A stretch of DNA of 64,000 nt from Paenibacillus aceris (lineage in GTDB: Bacteria > Bacillota > Bacilli > Paenibacillales > NBRC-103111). The stretch spans positions 1-64,000 of the forward strand of contig NZ_JAGGKV010000017.1 in NCBI RefSeq assembly GCF_017874035.1, in the 5' to 3' direction. This document shows, in pieces, positions 8,556 through 18,140 of the stretch (position 1 is its first letter; each line of letters starts with the position of its first letter). The notes beneath the pieces were generated by a model. The model was not told where the DNA came from. It did not search any database and was given only the letters and a program-made list of their open reading frames with translations. Position numbers and translations under genes: made by a program.

Positions 8556-9125
8556 TCACAGGATCGCTTTTTCCAAAACCAACAGCTTCTTCTTATTCAC
8601 CAATCCGCCTCGATAACCGGTTAAAGCGCCATTCTTGCCTACGACGCGATGGCATGGCACTACAATGAGCACCGGGTTAGCGCCAATCGCGGTGCCGACA
8701 GCTCTAACAGCGCTCGCTTTATCCAGCTTCTGAGCGATCTGTGAATAACTGACCGTTTCACCGTGTGGAATTTCGTTCAATGCCCGCCATACGTTTTGTT
8801 GAAACGCAGTGCCGCGCAGATCCAAAGGCAGCGTAAAAGTCTTGCGCAATCCTTGCAAATACTCTTCGAGCTGCTGCACATAAGGCTCTAACAAAGCCTG
8901 CTCCTCAGTCCAGCTATAATCCGGGAAATGATTACGCGCCAATTTGGTTAGTTCGGACCACGCATCCTCTTCGTCAGCAGTCCCCTGCTCAGCGTCTCCC
9001 TCCTGATATTGCAAATAGATGAGCCCTTCGTTCGTTGCTGCGATCAAAAAGCTGCTGTCCAACAAACGAGCGACTCCCCAGTAAATGGACTTAGCGGCTA
9101 TCCCAGCTTCTTTCGTTTGCATCAT
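8556..9125 (-). CDS. ogt: Methylated-DNA-protein-cysteine methyltransferase
   Basis: A 189-residue suicide repair protein that removes methyl groups from O6-methylguanine and O4-methylthymine. The acceptor is Cys158 in the invariant IVVPCHRVVG motif. The helix-turn-helix motif GTAFQQNVWRALNEIPHGETVSYSQIA and RAVGTAIGANP, which includes the arginine finger, are also present. ATG with GAGGAGGG upstream. It follows adaA by 20 nt, the same order as adaA-adaB in Bacillus subtilis, so AdaA should induce it after alkylation damage. Confidence 0.95.
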   Translation of the reverse strand: MMQTKEAGIAAKSIYWGVARLLDSSFLIAATNEGLIYLQYQEGDAEQGTADEEDAWSELTKLARNHFPDYSWTEEQALLEPYVQQLEEYLQGLRKTFTLPLDLRGTAFQQNVWRALNEIPHGETVSYSQIAQKLDKASAVRAVGTAIGANPVLIVVPCHRVVGKNGALTGYRGGLVNKKKLLVLEKAIL

Positions 9126-9145
9126 GGAACCCTCCTCGGTTATGG

Positions 9146-9694
9146 TTAGATGGTGGAAGTTTGACGGTATTCGGATGGGGTGAAACCCGTCTTTTTCTGA
9201 AAAAGTGTGGCAAAATGGGCCGCGTTCGCAATGCCCACCTGTGCACCGATCACATTCACTGGCTTATCCGTTTCTATTAACAGCCGTTGAGCGGCTTCAA
9301 TCCTGAGTTGTTGCAAGTAAGTGAGCGGCGTAACGCCCTTCACTCGTTTGAAAGTCCTTTGCAGGTGATAGACACTGGCATAGAAATGCTCGGCCAGAAC
9401 CGAGAGCGTCAACGGCTCGGCATAATCTTCCTTCATATGGTCAGCTATCAGCTCGATCCACTCTTCATCCGGCAGGCGGATGCCGTCCGGCCTGCATCTT
9501 TTGCAGGGACGGTAATGTTCAGCGACCGCTTCTTGCCGATCATGAAAAACCCGGACATTCTCTCGCTTCGGCAGCCTCGATTTGCAGGAAGGTCTGCAGA
9601 AGATGCCTGTTGTCTTGACCGCATAATAAAACTTACCATCATAAGCGGTATCATTCGCCACAATTGCTTGCCAATATCTGTCTTGCATGACCAT
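9146..9694 (-). CDS. adaA: AdaA, methylphosphotriester acceptor and AraC-type activator
   Basis: A 182-residue protein. The N-terminal Ada zinc domain has the four ligands Cys33, Cys37, Cys64 and Cys67 (GIFCRPSC, YRPCKRCRPDG); one accepts a methyl group from DNA phosphotriesters and so turns on DNA binding. The C-terminal AraC HTH spans about 85-178. The ATG at 9694 follows GAGAGGAG by about 6 nt. It leads the leftward adaA-ogt-SPL operon and is divergent from alkA, the classic adaptive-response arrangement. Confidence 0.95.
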   Translation of the reverse strand: MVMQDRYWQAIVANDTAYDGKFYYAVKTTGIFCRPSCKSRLPKRENVRVFHDRQEAVAEHYRPCKRCRPDGIRLPDEEWIELIADHMKEDYAEPLTLSVLAEHFYASVYHLQRTFKRVKGVTPLTYLQQLRIEAAQRLLIETDKPVNVIGAQVGIANAAHFATLFQKKTGFTPSEYRQTSTI

Positions 9695-9846
9695 CCATCG
9701 CTCCTCTCAGCGCCTTTTCTCTACTAGCTCAGTATACCCAAACGGGTCCCTTCTTGTAAGGGATGCGAGATGAGAAAGCAAGATTACGAAAGTCCCTTTC
9801 AGCGATAATGGGGAAGACCAAATAACCGATTACAGGAGAACTGACG

Positions 9847-10785
9847 ATGCAGTCCTTTGACCCTTCGCTTCTAACTTGGTGCGAGCAGACAAGCACCCTT
9901 ACGCTGCCGCTGCCAAAGCCTTTTCAATTCGAGCAAAATCTTGGCTATCTGACTCGCTCCACGAATGAGTGCCTATTCTATGTGGATAACTCTGATATTT
10001 ATAGGCTGCTTCTCATTGGGGATAACCGTGTACTTATCGCTGTCAACAGTGAGGATAACTTGGATCTACGTATTCGCATCCTGTCTACGGACAACGCCAT
10101 AACCGAGGCTCTTCTTGAGGACACAGCTCGTTATGTGTGGGAATGGTTTGATCTTGGTACGGACCTTACGCCGTTCTATGAGCTAGCCGGGCATGATCCT
10201 TTGCTGCGCCAAGTCACCCAGGACTTTTATGGACTGCGCCTGCTCGGGATCCCCGATCTTTTCGAGGCGATGAGCTGGGGCATTATCGGGCAGCAGATCA
10301 ACCTGACTTTTGCCTACACGCTCAAAAGACGCCTTGTCGAAGCCTTCGGCACGCAGCTGGATTGGCACGGACGAACGTACTGGGCGTTTCCTGCGCCTGA
10401 GCGGATTGCCGAGCTTGCTCCCGAAGCCTTGACCGCCTTGCAATTCACGGGTAAAAAGGCCGAGTACTTAATCGGCGTTGCCTGGATGATGGCGGAGGGT
10501 CGGCTTGCCAAGGACGAGCTGCTGCAGAGAAACGATTTTACAGATATGGAAAAAGAACTGCTAAGTATTCGTGGCATCGGCCCGTGGACAGCCAATTATG
10601 TGCTAATGCGCTGCTTGCGCAATGCAGCCGCCTTCCCGATCGCGGACGTTGGCTTGCACAACGCGCTAAAGCATGTGCTTGGCTTGGAGCAGAAGCCGAC
10701 GCTTCCCCATATTCGCCAGCTTGCTGAGGGTTGGAAGGGCTGGGAGGCCTATGCTACTTTTTATTTATGGCGTGTCCTCTATTAG
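9847..10785 (+). CDS. alkA: DNA-3-methyladenine glycosylase, AlkA type
   Basis: A 312-residue base-excision enzyme. An AlkA-type N-terminal beta domain (about 1-110) precedes the helix-hairpin-helix-GPD fold. The hairpin is LLSIRGIGPWTANYVLMR and the catalytic aspartate lies in FPIADVGLHNAL about 20 residues on. It excises alkylated purines. The ATG has CAGGAGAAC upstream. It is divergent from adaA across 150 bp (9695-9846), so alkylation-dependent induction by AdaA is likely, although I could not identify an Ada box with confidence. Confidence 0.93.
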   Translation: MQSFDPSLLTWCEQTSTLTLPLPKPFQFEQNLGYLTRSTNECLFYVDNSDIYRLLLIGDNRVLIAVNSEDNLDLRIRILSTDNAITEALLEDTARYVWEWFDLGTDLTPFYELAGHDPLLRQVTQDFYGLRLLGIPDLFEAMSWGIIGQQINLTFAYTLKRRLVEAFGTQLDWHGRTYWAFPAPERIAELAPEALTALQFTGKKAEYLIGVAWMMAEGRLAKDELLQRNDFTDMEKELLSIRGIGPWTANYVLMRCLRNAAAFPIADVGLHNALKHVLGLEQKPTLPHIRQLAEGWKGWEAYATFYLWRVLY

Positions 10786-10809
10786 AGCGTAAGAAGGAGC
10801 GAATTCACC

Positions 10810-11421
10810 GTGAAATTTCTGGGGTTAATCGAACATTTATTTGCTCAGTACGGCTACTTGGTCCTGCTGCTCGGGCTGCCTCTGGACGTTATCGCGCTTC
10901 CAATCCCTCCCGGCAATACGACGATGACGTATACAGGATATTTAGCTTATAAAGGAGTGCTGAGGTGGGCTCCGGCGATGATTGCTGCCTGGGTCGGGTC
11001 GATGATCGGCATGACGATCACGTATTGGATCGGATATAAGCTGGGAACGCCGATTATCGAGCGTTATGGCAAGCTGCTGTTCCTGAAGCCCAGCCATTTG
11101 GAGAAGACGCGGAACTACTATGAGAAGTTTGGCAATAAATTGCTGCTTTTCAGTTTTTTCTTGCCTGGCATCAGGCAGTTTATTTTTTACTTCGTAGGCA
11201 TCATCCGCATTCCATACCGTATTTTTGCGGTTTATGCTTTCACCGGCTCTGCGTTATGGGTCGTCGTCTTTTTTGGAATCGGCTACCTATTCGGTGATCA
11301 GTGGCATGCGATTTTCATGTGGGTGGAGCAGTTTTTGATTTATGCCATGATTGGCTTGTGTGCTGTGTTGGCGGGGATTCTGTTGTTTAAGTGGCGGAAC
11401 CGCTTAAAGACGGGGATTTGA
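10810..11421 (+). CDS. DedA-family membrane protein
   Basis: A 203-residue, four-to-six-TM protein with family signatures: GSMIGMTITYWIGYKLG, a central FSFFLPGIRQFIFYFVGIIRIPYRIFA and a TGSALWV segment. DedA proteins are undecaprenyl-phosphate or phospholipid flippases or related transporters in the cytoplasmic membrane. The start is GTG, with AAGGAG 11 nt upstream. It begins 24 nt after alkA and is probably co-transcribed with it, then ends at a strong hairpin. Confidence 0.9.
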   Translation: MKFLGLIEHLFAQYGYLVLLLGLPLDVIALPIPPGNTTMTYTGYLAYKGVLRWAPAMIAAWVGSMIGMTITYWIGYKLGTPIIERYGKLLFLKPSHLEKTRNYYEKFGNKLLLFSFFLPGIRQFIFYFVGIIRIPYRIFAVYAFTGSALWVVVFFGIGYLFGDQWHAIFMWVEQFLIYAMIGLCAVLAGILLFKWRNRLKTGI

Positions 11422-11433
11422 TGGCGCTCTTAA

Positions 11434-11488
11434 CATACAAAAAGGTTGCCCCTTCGTTCTTGAAGACCGAAAGAGGCAACCTTTTGTA
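11434..11488 (+). terminator. Terminator of alkA-dedA
   Basis: ACAAAAAGGTTGCC and GGCAACCTTTTGT form a 13-bp stem around a T-rich loop, 12 nt after the DedA stop. Confidence 0.8.
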
Positions 11489-11582
11489 GTAGATAAGAAA
11501 GTATAAGCTTTATACTTTTGCTTCGCATCTACCTCGACAAACGCGCTCGTCCTAAAAGGACGACGAAGTCGTTTATCCTTGG

Positions 11583-12413
11583 TTACTGTGGTGCTGCCGT
11601 TGGTGCCGGCGCTGCTGGCTGAGCTGGCTTCCCTTTAAACTTAAAGCCGTTATGCTCCGATTTCATCGTGGGCACGCCGCCTTTGCGCTCAACGAAGCTT
11701 TTCAGCTCATCCGTTAAATTGTCTTTGAGCTTAGCGATTAGCTGGTCTTCTGTGATTCCCTTATCCTGCGCGATTTCGGCAAGTGACTTTCCTGCTTTGC
11801 GCTGTGTGTTCAACTCATCTTCCGTGATCCCCAGGATCGTGGCGATTTCAGCTGAATTTCCGAACATTCCGCCAGGCATCATGCCTCCACGTGGTCCCGG
11901 CACCGCAGCGCCTTTGAAATCCATCACACGCGGTTTGGATTCGACGATTTTTTTCAAACGATCCGCCAGTCCCGCTTTCATCTTGTCGGCCTGCTCTTGT
12001 TTGATTTTCCCGGCAGCGAGCGCGTCGTCAATCTTTTTCGTCTCGGTTTCGGTTAATTTGGCCAGGAGCGCATCTTCCGTTAAATTCGCTTTGTCCTGAG
12101 CAATTTGCACGAGCGTTTTGCCTTGCTTGATCTCTTCTTTCAACACAGACGGATCAATGCCAAGAACGGCAGCGAAATCGAAAGGACCTCCTTTACCGAA
12201 TTCAAAACCGCCTTTGACTGGTCCATGTCCCTGGTCTTTATGACCGCGGAAATCTCTATGCTGGTTATCCTTGAGTTTGTCCTGCTGTGGTGCAGGCGTT
12301 GCCGTACTCGTTTCATCCGCGAATGCCTGATTATGCTGAAGCACAAGGCCACCACTAATAAGCAAACCTGCTGCGAGCGTACCGACCAGCACTTTCTTGT
12401 GAATAAGCTTCAT
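11583..12413 (-). CDS. Secreted protein with two LGI..L..G.sLaqIAqdKg repeats
   Basis: A 276-residue protein. The signal peptide (about 1-32) ends at AFA. Two copies of a helical repeat follow: AAVLGIDPSVLKEEIKQGKT and on to IAQDKANLTEDALLAKL (about 80-125), then ATILGITEDELNTQRKAGKS and on to IAQDKGITEDQLIAKL (about 190-235). A charged helix lies between them and the tail is Pro/Ala-rich. Similar repeats occur in exported Firmicute proteins of unknown role. ATG with GGTGGAG upstream. Monocistronic; function unknown. Confidence 0.75.
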   Translation of the reverse strand: MKLIHKKVLVGTLAAGLLISGGLVLQHNQAFADETSTATPAPQQDKLKDNQHRDFRGHKDQGHGPVKGGFEFGKGGPFDFAAVLGIDPSVLKEEIKQGKTLVQIAQDKANLTEDALLAKLTETETKKIDDALAAGKIKQEQADKMKAGLADRLKKIVESKPRVMDFKGAAVPGPRGGMMPGGMFGNSAEIATILGITEDELNTQRKAGKSLAEIAQDKGITEDQLIAKLKDNLTDELKSFVERKGGVPTMKSEHNGFKFKGKPAQPAAPAPTAAPQ

Positions 12414-12512
12414 CCTGTAACTCCACCTTTTTCATGAAATGGTCTATTTTGCTTCAGTATACAGGCCAATTGTGAAAAAAATTTGAAGCTAATCGTCATT
12501 CAACAAAAAAGT

Positions 12513-13745
12513 TTACGCCGTCTTCCTGCCCTTCGTCATCCCTACAAAGCAAAGAATTGCCCCAATCTCCATCAAAACAATAATGATGCCCAGCGGAACT
12601 GCGGTATGGCTGCCGCCAAGACCAACAAACGGAGCAATCACGCCCCCGATGATAAAAGAAAGCAGTCCGAGCAGCGCTGCTGCGCTCCCCGCCGTTTTCC
12701 CTTGACTCTGCAGTGCGAGCGAGGAGGTGGCGACAGAGACGGGCCCCACGCTGGAAACAATGAAGAAAAACGCAACAAGAATCGCTGGAAGCCCCGCCCC
12801 GGTGAGAACGGCGATGAGCAGCAGCAGACCGCCACAAGCAGCCATAGCCAGTCCCCCGGCCAGTAAGCGATGGTCGCTCACCTTACCTGCAAGCCTTCCC
12901 GTCACTTGACCGGCAATGATGACACCCAGCCCGTTAACTGCGAAGCAAACGCTGAACATTTGCGGAGAAACCCCGTAAATCTCCTGCAGCACGAATGGCG
13001 AGCCGGATATGTAGGCGAACATGCCGGCAAAGACGAGCCCTTGCGTGAGCGCATAGCCCATGAACATCCGGTCTGTAAGGAGACCTCGGAACGTTCGCAG
13101 CGTGTTGGCTAGGCCGCCCTTCGAACGGCGCTCCGGCGGATGCGTTTCCTTCAGTCCCCACGTGGCGGCAATAAGCATGAGCAGGCCGATAATGCCGAGT
13201 ACAAGGAACACGCCACGCCACGATGTGAACTGCAAAATCTGCCCTCCTGCGATTGGCGCAAGAATGGGCGCAGCCCCGTTGACCAGCATGAGCAGCGCAA
13301 AAAACTTCGTCAGCTCCACCCCTTCATACATATCGCGAACGATCGCTCGGGAAATGACGATCCCCGCTGCGCCTGCCAAGCCCTGAAGGAATCGGAGACC
13401 GAGGAACACCCCGATGGATGGCGCGAACATGCATAGGACCGACGAGACCGCATATAGGATAAGTCCGATCAGCAGCGGCATTCGTCTTCCGCGCACATCG
13501 CTCGCGGCCCCGGCTATGAGCTGGCCGATGGACATGCCGAGCATGCAGGCGGTTAGGCTCATTTGTGCCAGTGAAGTGCTGGTATGGAGATCGCTTGCCA
13601 GATCCGGCAGCGCCGGCAAGTACATATCCAGCGAGAGCGGCCCGAAGGACGCCAGTGAACCGAGCACGAGCACGATCCATAACCGGCTGTAACGACCTGC
13701 GGAAAGGCCGGTTTGGGAAGCCATTTGGTTGGACATCTTGATCAC
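12513..13745 (-). CDS. Bcr/CflA-family multidrug efflux MFS transporter
   Basis: A 410-residue, 12-TM proton-coupled exporter. The N terminus has the family signature SFGPLSLDMYLPALPDLASDL, followed by GQLIAGAASDVRGRRMPLLIG (MFS motif A) and the motif-C-like LGLRFLQGLAGAAGIVISRAI. Relatives export bicyclomycin, chloramphenicol or small metabolites. The start is uncertain: GTG at 13745 and the ATG three codons later both have weak ribosome sites. It stands alone with no adjacent regulator. Confidence 0.88.
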   Translation of the reverse strand: MIKMSNQMASQTGLSAGRYSRLWIVLVLGSLASFGPLSLDMYLPALPDLASDLHTSTSLAQMSLTACMLGMSIGQLIAGAASDVRGRRMPLLIGLILYAVSSVLCMFAPSIGVFLGLRFLQGLAGAAGIVISRAIVRDMYEGVELTKFFALLMLVNGAAPILAPIAGGQILQFTSWRGVFLVLGIIGLLMLIAATWGLKETHPPERRSKGGLANTLRTFRGLLTDRMFMGYALTQGLVFAGMFAYISGSPFVLQEIYGVSPQMFSVCFAVNGLGVIIAGQVTGRLAGKVSDHRLLAGGLAMAACGGLLLLIAVLTGAGLPAILVAFFFIVSSVGPVSVATSSLALQSQGKTAGSAAALLGLLSFIIGGVIAPFVGLGGSHTAVPLGIIIVLMEIGAILCFVGMTKGRKTA

Positions 13746-13841
13746 AAACTTTCATTTAGTAGTTAATTTAAGCTATCACTGTGCTTGGATTTTGTCTAGT
13801 CCGTTTGGGGCGGAGATGGTTGCGTTCAAACTCTAATTCAA

Positions 13842-13879
13842 GCAGCCCTCACGCTTGGTTTGAACCAAACGTGAGGGCT
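13842..13879 (-). terminator. Terminator downstream of the 1190-residue surface protein
   Basis: AGCCCTCACG...CGTGAGGGCT with an inner TTGGTTTGAACCAA makes an almost continuous stem of about 17 bp, 120 nt beyond the stop of the leftward surface-protein gene. Confidence 0.7.
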
Positions 13880-14001
13880 GTATGATAAATAACTTGTTGT
13901 TATATTCGGCTGCTAAGAGCGCCTTTTTCTGACCTCTCAACGCCTGAAGAGTCGCTTCCCCTTCCCGAGACGTCCAAAAAGGACTTCTCAAGTGTAAAAA
14001 G

Positions 14002-17000
14002 CTACTTCGTCACCTTCACTGTCAACTTCTCACTCGAGGTAACGCCGCCCGCATTGACCAATTCACAGCGGTACTCGTACACGCCAATGGCACGACCGGC
14101 GATCGCACTCACCGCGCTTTGAGCACTAGGCGAAGCTGCGCTTAACGCCTTCGTTTCGATCAATACTCCATTTTCGTATAAGCGGTACTCCGTAGCATTG
14201 GTGCCCCACCACATGTTCATCGACACCTTATAGCTGCCGTCTCCATCCCAATTGTCTTGGGAAAGCACCGGTTTGCCAGGTGCTGCATCGGTGATCTTCA
14301 CGACAAGCGGAGCGCTTGTTGTCGTTCCAAAAGAATTAATAAGTTCACTTGTATACGTATAAGTGCCATTCGCTTTGCCTTTCACTTCCACTTTGGCCAC
14401 TTGAGCCGCCGGAGATGCATCCGTCAGCGCTTGTGTATGAATGAGCGCGCCATTTTCGTACAGCTTGAACACGGAACCGTTGTTGCCCCACCACATGTTC
14501 ATCGTCACTGTGAAGTTGCCGTCTTTCAAGCCAGTCGCTTGACCGCTGTTGTCCGACAGCACCGGCTTGCCTGGTGCCCCTAAGGACAATGGCTTCACAA
14601 CTGTAAGGGTGACAGCGCCTGTTTGCACCGTTGTTCCATTCAAGGTTACGGCTGCTTTAATCTGCGTCGAACCTTCCGCCACCGCACTGACTTTGCCCTG
14701 TGCATCAACGGTCGCTACTGCTCCGTTACTTGTGCTGTAAACAATTGCAGCACCGCTAAGATCAGCAGGCGCTCCATTGCTTAACACACCCGCTACATGG
14801 GTAGCTGTCGTTTCGCCCGGTTTGAGCGAAGTTGCATCAGCCGTAAGCGTTGCTTGGCTGAGCGTAACACGCGCGCTCACCTGGAACGGCACGGATGCTT
14901 GCGCGATATTACCCGCTTTGTCCACAACTCGATACCCCACTGTGTGTGTGCCGAGCCCTAAGCTGCCTGCCGAAATCGTTTGGCCGCTGTTGATCGCAGC
15001 GCCATCCAAAGTCAACGACTGTTCGGCAACGCCTGAAACAGCATCGGTACTAACCAACGCAAAAGTTAACGTATCCGCATCCGTTACATCCCCAACCGGA
15101 TGTCCGGACTGCGTTAAGACGGCTTCCGGAGCGGTTTTATCCAGTTTCACCTGCAGCGTTTTTAGAGCTTCGGCATTCCCAGCCGCATCGGTGGAAGAAT
15201 AAGCCAGTGTGTTCGCACCTTCCGTTTGAATCACCACAGGCGCCTCATAAGGAACCGTTCCGCCGCCGTTCAAGCTGAATTGGGTTGTAACTGCACCTGC
15301 TTGATCATCCACTGCTGATAAAGAAACGGTTACATCATCCTTGAACCAGCCCTCGCCATTCGGAACACCTGACAAAGATGCCGTTGTCACAGGTGCTGCG
15401 GTATCCGCCGCCGCTGTAAAGTCGCTTAAGCCGCGTGGCTTTAACTGGAATACACCTTTAAAGATGGCAGCGACCCCTTTGATGCTCACCGTTTGTCCCA
15501 CTTGATAAGGGAATGTGCTCTGTGTCAAACCGGTCCTAGCATCAACACGGATGTGATTGCTCACCGAGCCTTTTACTGCATCGAATTCAAAAGACCCCGC
15601 TGGTGTAGCGCTAATCACATTGCTCACAGTAACATTGCTAAGCTCGATCAGTTGTCCTTGATTGTCGCTCGTGACCGCTGCCACTGCTGCAGCCGCCGGA
15701 AGAGCAGAGACACCTGTTTTTTCAATAGCAACCGGATCCGTTAATTCCAGCTCCGTATTGAATACAGCTGTAGGTGCCGTAACCTTCACTTTATCCCCCT
15801 GATGAAAACCGCTCAAGCTTTGGAACACATAGATTCCGCCGGTTTCATCCTGCAGGTAGAATGCCTGGCCGCCAAAAGCGCCCGGTTCTGTCGTTACAAT
15901 CCCTTCCACGGTCACTAAAGTGCCGGCTGCTTTACTCCGAGCATCGGAGATATCAATCTTCGCAGGGATTGGGTTTTGCTCTTCGGGTAAAGACTCCGCA
16001 GGTACGTTGCCTAGGGTAACACCCTCGGTTTTCAAATTCGTAGAAGCTTGACGCAGGCGTAAATTCGCCGCAGCCGTTGTTCCCGGCTTAATGCGAACCA
16101 ACAAATCCTTCGTTGCATGGCCGTTGATATCCGAGGTCACACTGAACTGTGCACTATACCCGTATGCTGTAGGCCATGTGCCGTCTGCATTCTGAACCAT
16201 CGCAATTTGCGTGCCACCGCTAGCCAAATAAATACCTACGTTGAACCCAGTAGCCGTCGTAGACGGAGGCAGGTTATCAACTACGACCCGCAGCGGGAAG
16301 TCCACTGCATTCGGCAGCGTCGCTTGATGCACGAAGCTGTAGGCCGCGCTCGCCGTTGCCGCAGGTCCACCATAGGAGCCCGCCTTGAAGGTGCTGCGGT
16401 CATACCATTTGTAGCCGGCATTTGGTGCAGCCCATGGCTCAGGTTGTGGCTCCGTGGAGGCAGCAGGCGCTTCAAAAGGCAGCAGCGCCGTCGGCTGATC
16501 CAACTGCAAGCCGCTAACTTCTGATAAACTTGTGTAGCTTTCTTTTTTCGAAAGCCAATTCACCATATTGATAAGCAGGACGCCATCGTCCACTTCTTTG
16601 AAACCGTCGTACGTCGTCTTCTTCGCACCTGTATCCTCGCGCAAATACTTCGGCGTCGCATCCTCAACCGGTGAGGAGTCACCGATGAATCCAGCTTTGC
16701 CTGCCCCTGATTTCGCTACGGCAACGAACGGGCCTTCGGCCACGCCGCCTCCGTTATATACACCTTGATCGACTGCATTCGCCCAAGCTTCGTTCGTTTG
16801 CGGCAGGTACACGATCCCTTTGGCTTTAGCAGGATCGATGATCGCCAGCGTTGAGCCTGCATGCATGGCTACACTCGATACGCCTGTCGTAATACCGAAA
16901 GATTGTGCAGGCGGAACGATCTGATTTGCATTAATATCGCCTAAGGCGTTGTAGCGGAAACGCAAGCCGAACTGGGTCGCCAACCAATCCGAGCTGGCTA

Positions 17001-17574
17001 CATCCTGCATGGCCGATGAAGTGCTTTCTTCGGCGCTCATGCCGCTGGCCGGGTTCGTCCACGCACCGCGGCGATAGCCGTTAAACACTTCCGAACCGTC
17101 CCAACGGTTCTTATTGCGGTCCGCATTGTAATGATCTCCAATGAAGAAAATACTGCCGCCACTCTGCACATACTGTGCCAGAGCCGCTTGCTCGCTTGTC
17201 TTGTAAGGAACATTAGACTCCGCCACGACGAAAACATCATAGCCGCTCAAATCGCTGAGTGTGATGGGGGTTGTTTTACGCAGCTCTTTGACGTAATAGC
17301 CGTTATTCGCTAAAGCATTCGCAAAATCGGAAAAAGCACCGTCGATCACCCAATCCGCCGCTCCTGCGGTCTGTTCATGCGTGTTGTCGAACAGCACCTT
17401 CTTCCCAGCATTTTCGTTTACTACTTTGGCTTCAATGAAAGGAGCCGGATCACTTGGCCCTTCCGCCATTACCGCCTGCCAGCCGCTAGTCGCCAGCACT
17501 TGAAGAGGCAGCGCTACCGTCAATGCTAGCACTGTTTTTAACGCTTTTGCTTTCCATCCCGCTCTCTTACCCAT
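14002..17574 (-). CDS. Large secreted modular protein: GATase-like, OB-fold and Ig-like domains
   Basis: A 1190-residue exported protein. A signal peptide (about 1-37) precedes a DUF4350/ThuA-like sandwich (about 55-370) with KVLFDNTHEQTAG and YVQSGGSIFFIGDHYN. Next come a beta domain (about 390-525) and two OB-fold modules (about 535-745; GTLVTVEGIVTTEPGAFGG, GQTVSIKGVAAIF) like those in YhcR-type nucleases. Then follow bacterial Ig-like modules (about 750-1010) and two repeats (about 1020-1190) sharing GKPVLS and MNMWWG, as in Paenibacillus chitinases. No sortase motif or SLH domain is seen. ATG with GGAGG upstream. Extracellular hydrolase or nucleic-acid-binding role suspected; no catalytic residues proven. 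Confidence 0.75.
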   Translation of the reverse strand: MGKRAGWKAKALKTVLALTVALPLQVLATSGWQAVMAEGPSDPAPFIEAKVVNENAGKKVLFDNTHEQTAGAADWVIDGAFSDFANALANNGYYVKELRKTTPITLSDLSGYDVFVVAESNVPYKTSEQAALAQYVQSGGSIFFIGDHYNADRNKNRWDGSEVFNGYRRGAWTNPASGMSAEESTSSAMQDVASSDWLATQFGLRFRYNALGDINANQIVPPAQSFGITTGVSSVAMHAGSTLAIIDPAKAKGIVYLPQTNEAWANAVDQGVYNGGGVAEGPFVAVAKSGAGKAGFIGDSSPVEDATPKYLREDTGAKKTTYDGFKEVDDGVLLINMVNWLSKKESYTSLSEVSGLQLDQPTALLPFEAPAASTEPQPEPWAAPNAGYKWYDRSTFKAGSYGGPAATASAAYSFVHQATLPNAVDFPLRVVVDNLPPSTTATGFNVGIYLASGGTQIAMVQNADGTWPTAYGYSAQFSVTSDINGHATKDLLVRIKPGTTAAANLRLRQASTNLKTEGVTLGNVPAESLPEEQNPIPAKIDISDARSKAAGTLVTVEGIVTTEPGAFGGQAFYLQDETGGIYVFQSLSGFHQGDKVKVTAPTAVFNTELELTDPVAIEKTGVSALPAAAAVAAVTSDNQGQLIELSNVTVSNVISATPAGSFEFDAVKGSVSNHIRVDARTGLTQSTFPYQVGQTVSIKGVAAIFKGVFQLKPRGLSDFTAAADTAAPVTTASLSGVPNGEGWFKDDVTVSLSAVDDQAGAVTTQFSLNGGGTVPYEAPVVIQTEGANTLAYSSTDAAGNAEALKTLQVKLDKTAPEAVLTQSGHPVGDVTDADTLTFALVSTDAVSGVAEQSLTLDGAAINSGQTISAGSLGLGTHTVGYRVVDKAGNIAQASVPFQVSARVTLSQATLTADATSLKPGETTATHVAGVLSNGAPADLSGAAIVYSTSNGAVATVDAQGKVSAVAEGSTQIKAAVTLNGTTVQTGAVTLTVVKPLSLGAPGKPVLSDNSGQATGLKDGNFTVTMNMWWGNNGSVFKLYENGALIHTQALTDASPAAQVAKVEVKGKANGTYTYTSELINSFGTTTSAPLVVKITDAAPGKPVLSQDNWDGDGSYKVSMNMWWGTNATEYRLYENGVLIETKALSAASPSAQSAVSAIAGRAIGVYEYRCELVNAGGVTSSEKLTVKVTK

Positions 17575-17800
17575 TACAATTCCTCCTTAGCTACTAATGA
17601 GACAAGCCTAGTACCACCCCTTATTTTACCATGGTTCAAAAAGCAATAGTGCAATTATTTTGTAAAGATAAGGAAATTTGTGCAGACCGCCAAGATTATT
17701 TTCTTCGGTATTACAAACCTCCAAATCTCCAGATTTCATTTCTCCTCCGACTATCACATTGAATCATCCGTAGTCGTCCCATATTGTGTCATCAGGAACA

Positions 17801-17971
17801 ACAGTCCTCTATTTGCCTCACATTCAGCCAACTAGCCAAGGAGAGGGAACCAGGGTCCGCTATTTTGCCCATTTTGGTCAGAAACAGCCTGCCAATAGCA
17901 GATAAGACCCTGCAGTTCCCCCAAGAACATGAAATCGGACCATTTAGCTCAAATAGCGCCCTGTAGTTCCT
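17801..17971. repeat. Dispersed intergenic repeat, copy B
   Basis: Begins with CAGTCCTCTATTT and contains AGATAAGACCCTGCAGTTCC and GCTCAAATAGCGCCCTGTAG, the same ordered blocks as copies A and C. It is longer than copy A because of extra sequence in the first third. Confidence 0.65.
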
Positions 17972-17982
17972 CATCGCAAAAA

Positions 17983-18028
17983 AAGAGGGCTGTCTCGGAA
18001 GGTCAGAAAGACCTGAGAGACAACCCCA
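17983..18028 (-). terminator. Terminator of the sugar ABC/two-component operon
   Basis: GAGGGCTGTCTC...GAGACAACCCC surrounds an inner AGGTCAGAAAGACCT hairpin. On the minus strand the stem is followed by CTCTTTTTTTG. It lies about 110 nt past the response-regulator stop. Confidence 0.75.
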
Positions 18029-18140
18029 AGATAACCCCATATATCGCTCGCTCACAGCAACTTAACGCTGTAAAATAAAACAACTTAAACTCATCCGCAC
18101 ACGCGACACTCATGCACAACAGCCCTGCGCCCAACAGCAC

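Larger units (their letters stand above)
17575..18140. other. Intergenic interval with repeat copy B and a terminator
   Basis: A gap of about 565 bp between two leftward genes. Its first part should hold the promoter of the surface-protein gene and is otherwise plain. The middle (17801-17971) is repeat copy B, and a hairpin follows at 17983-18028. No gene is seen. Confidence 0.6.
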
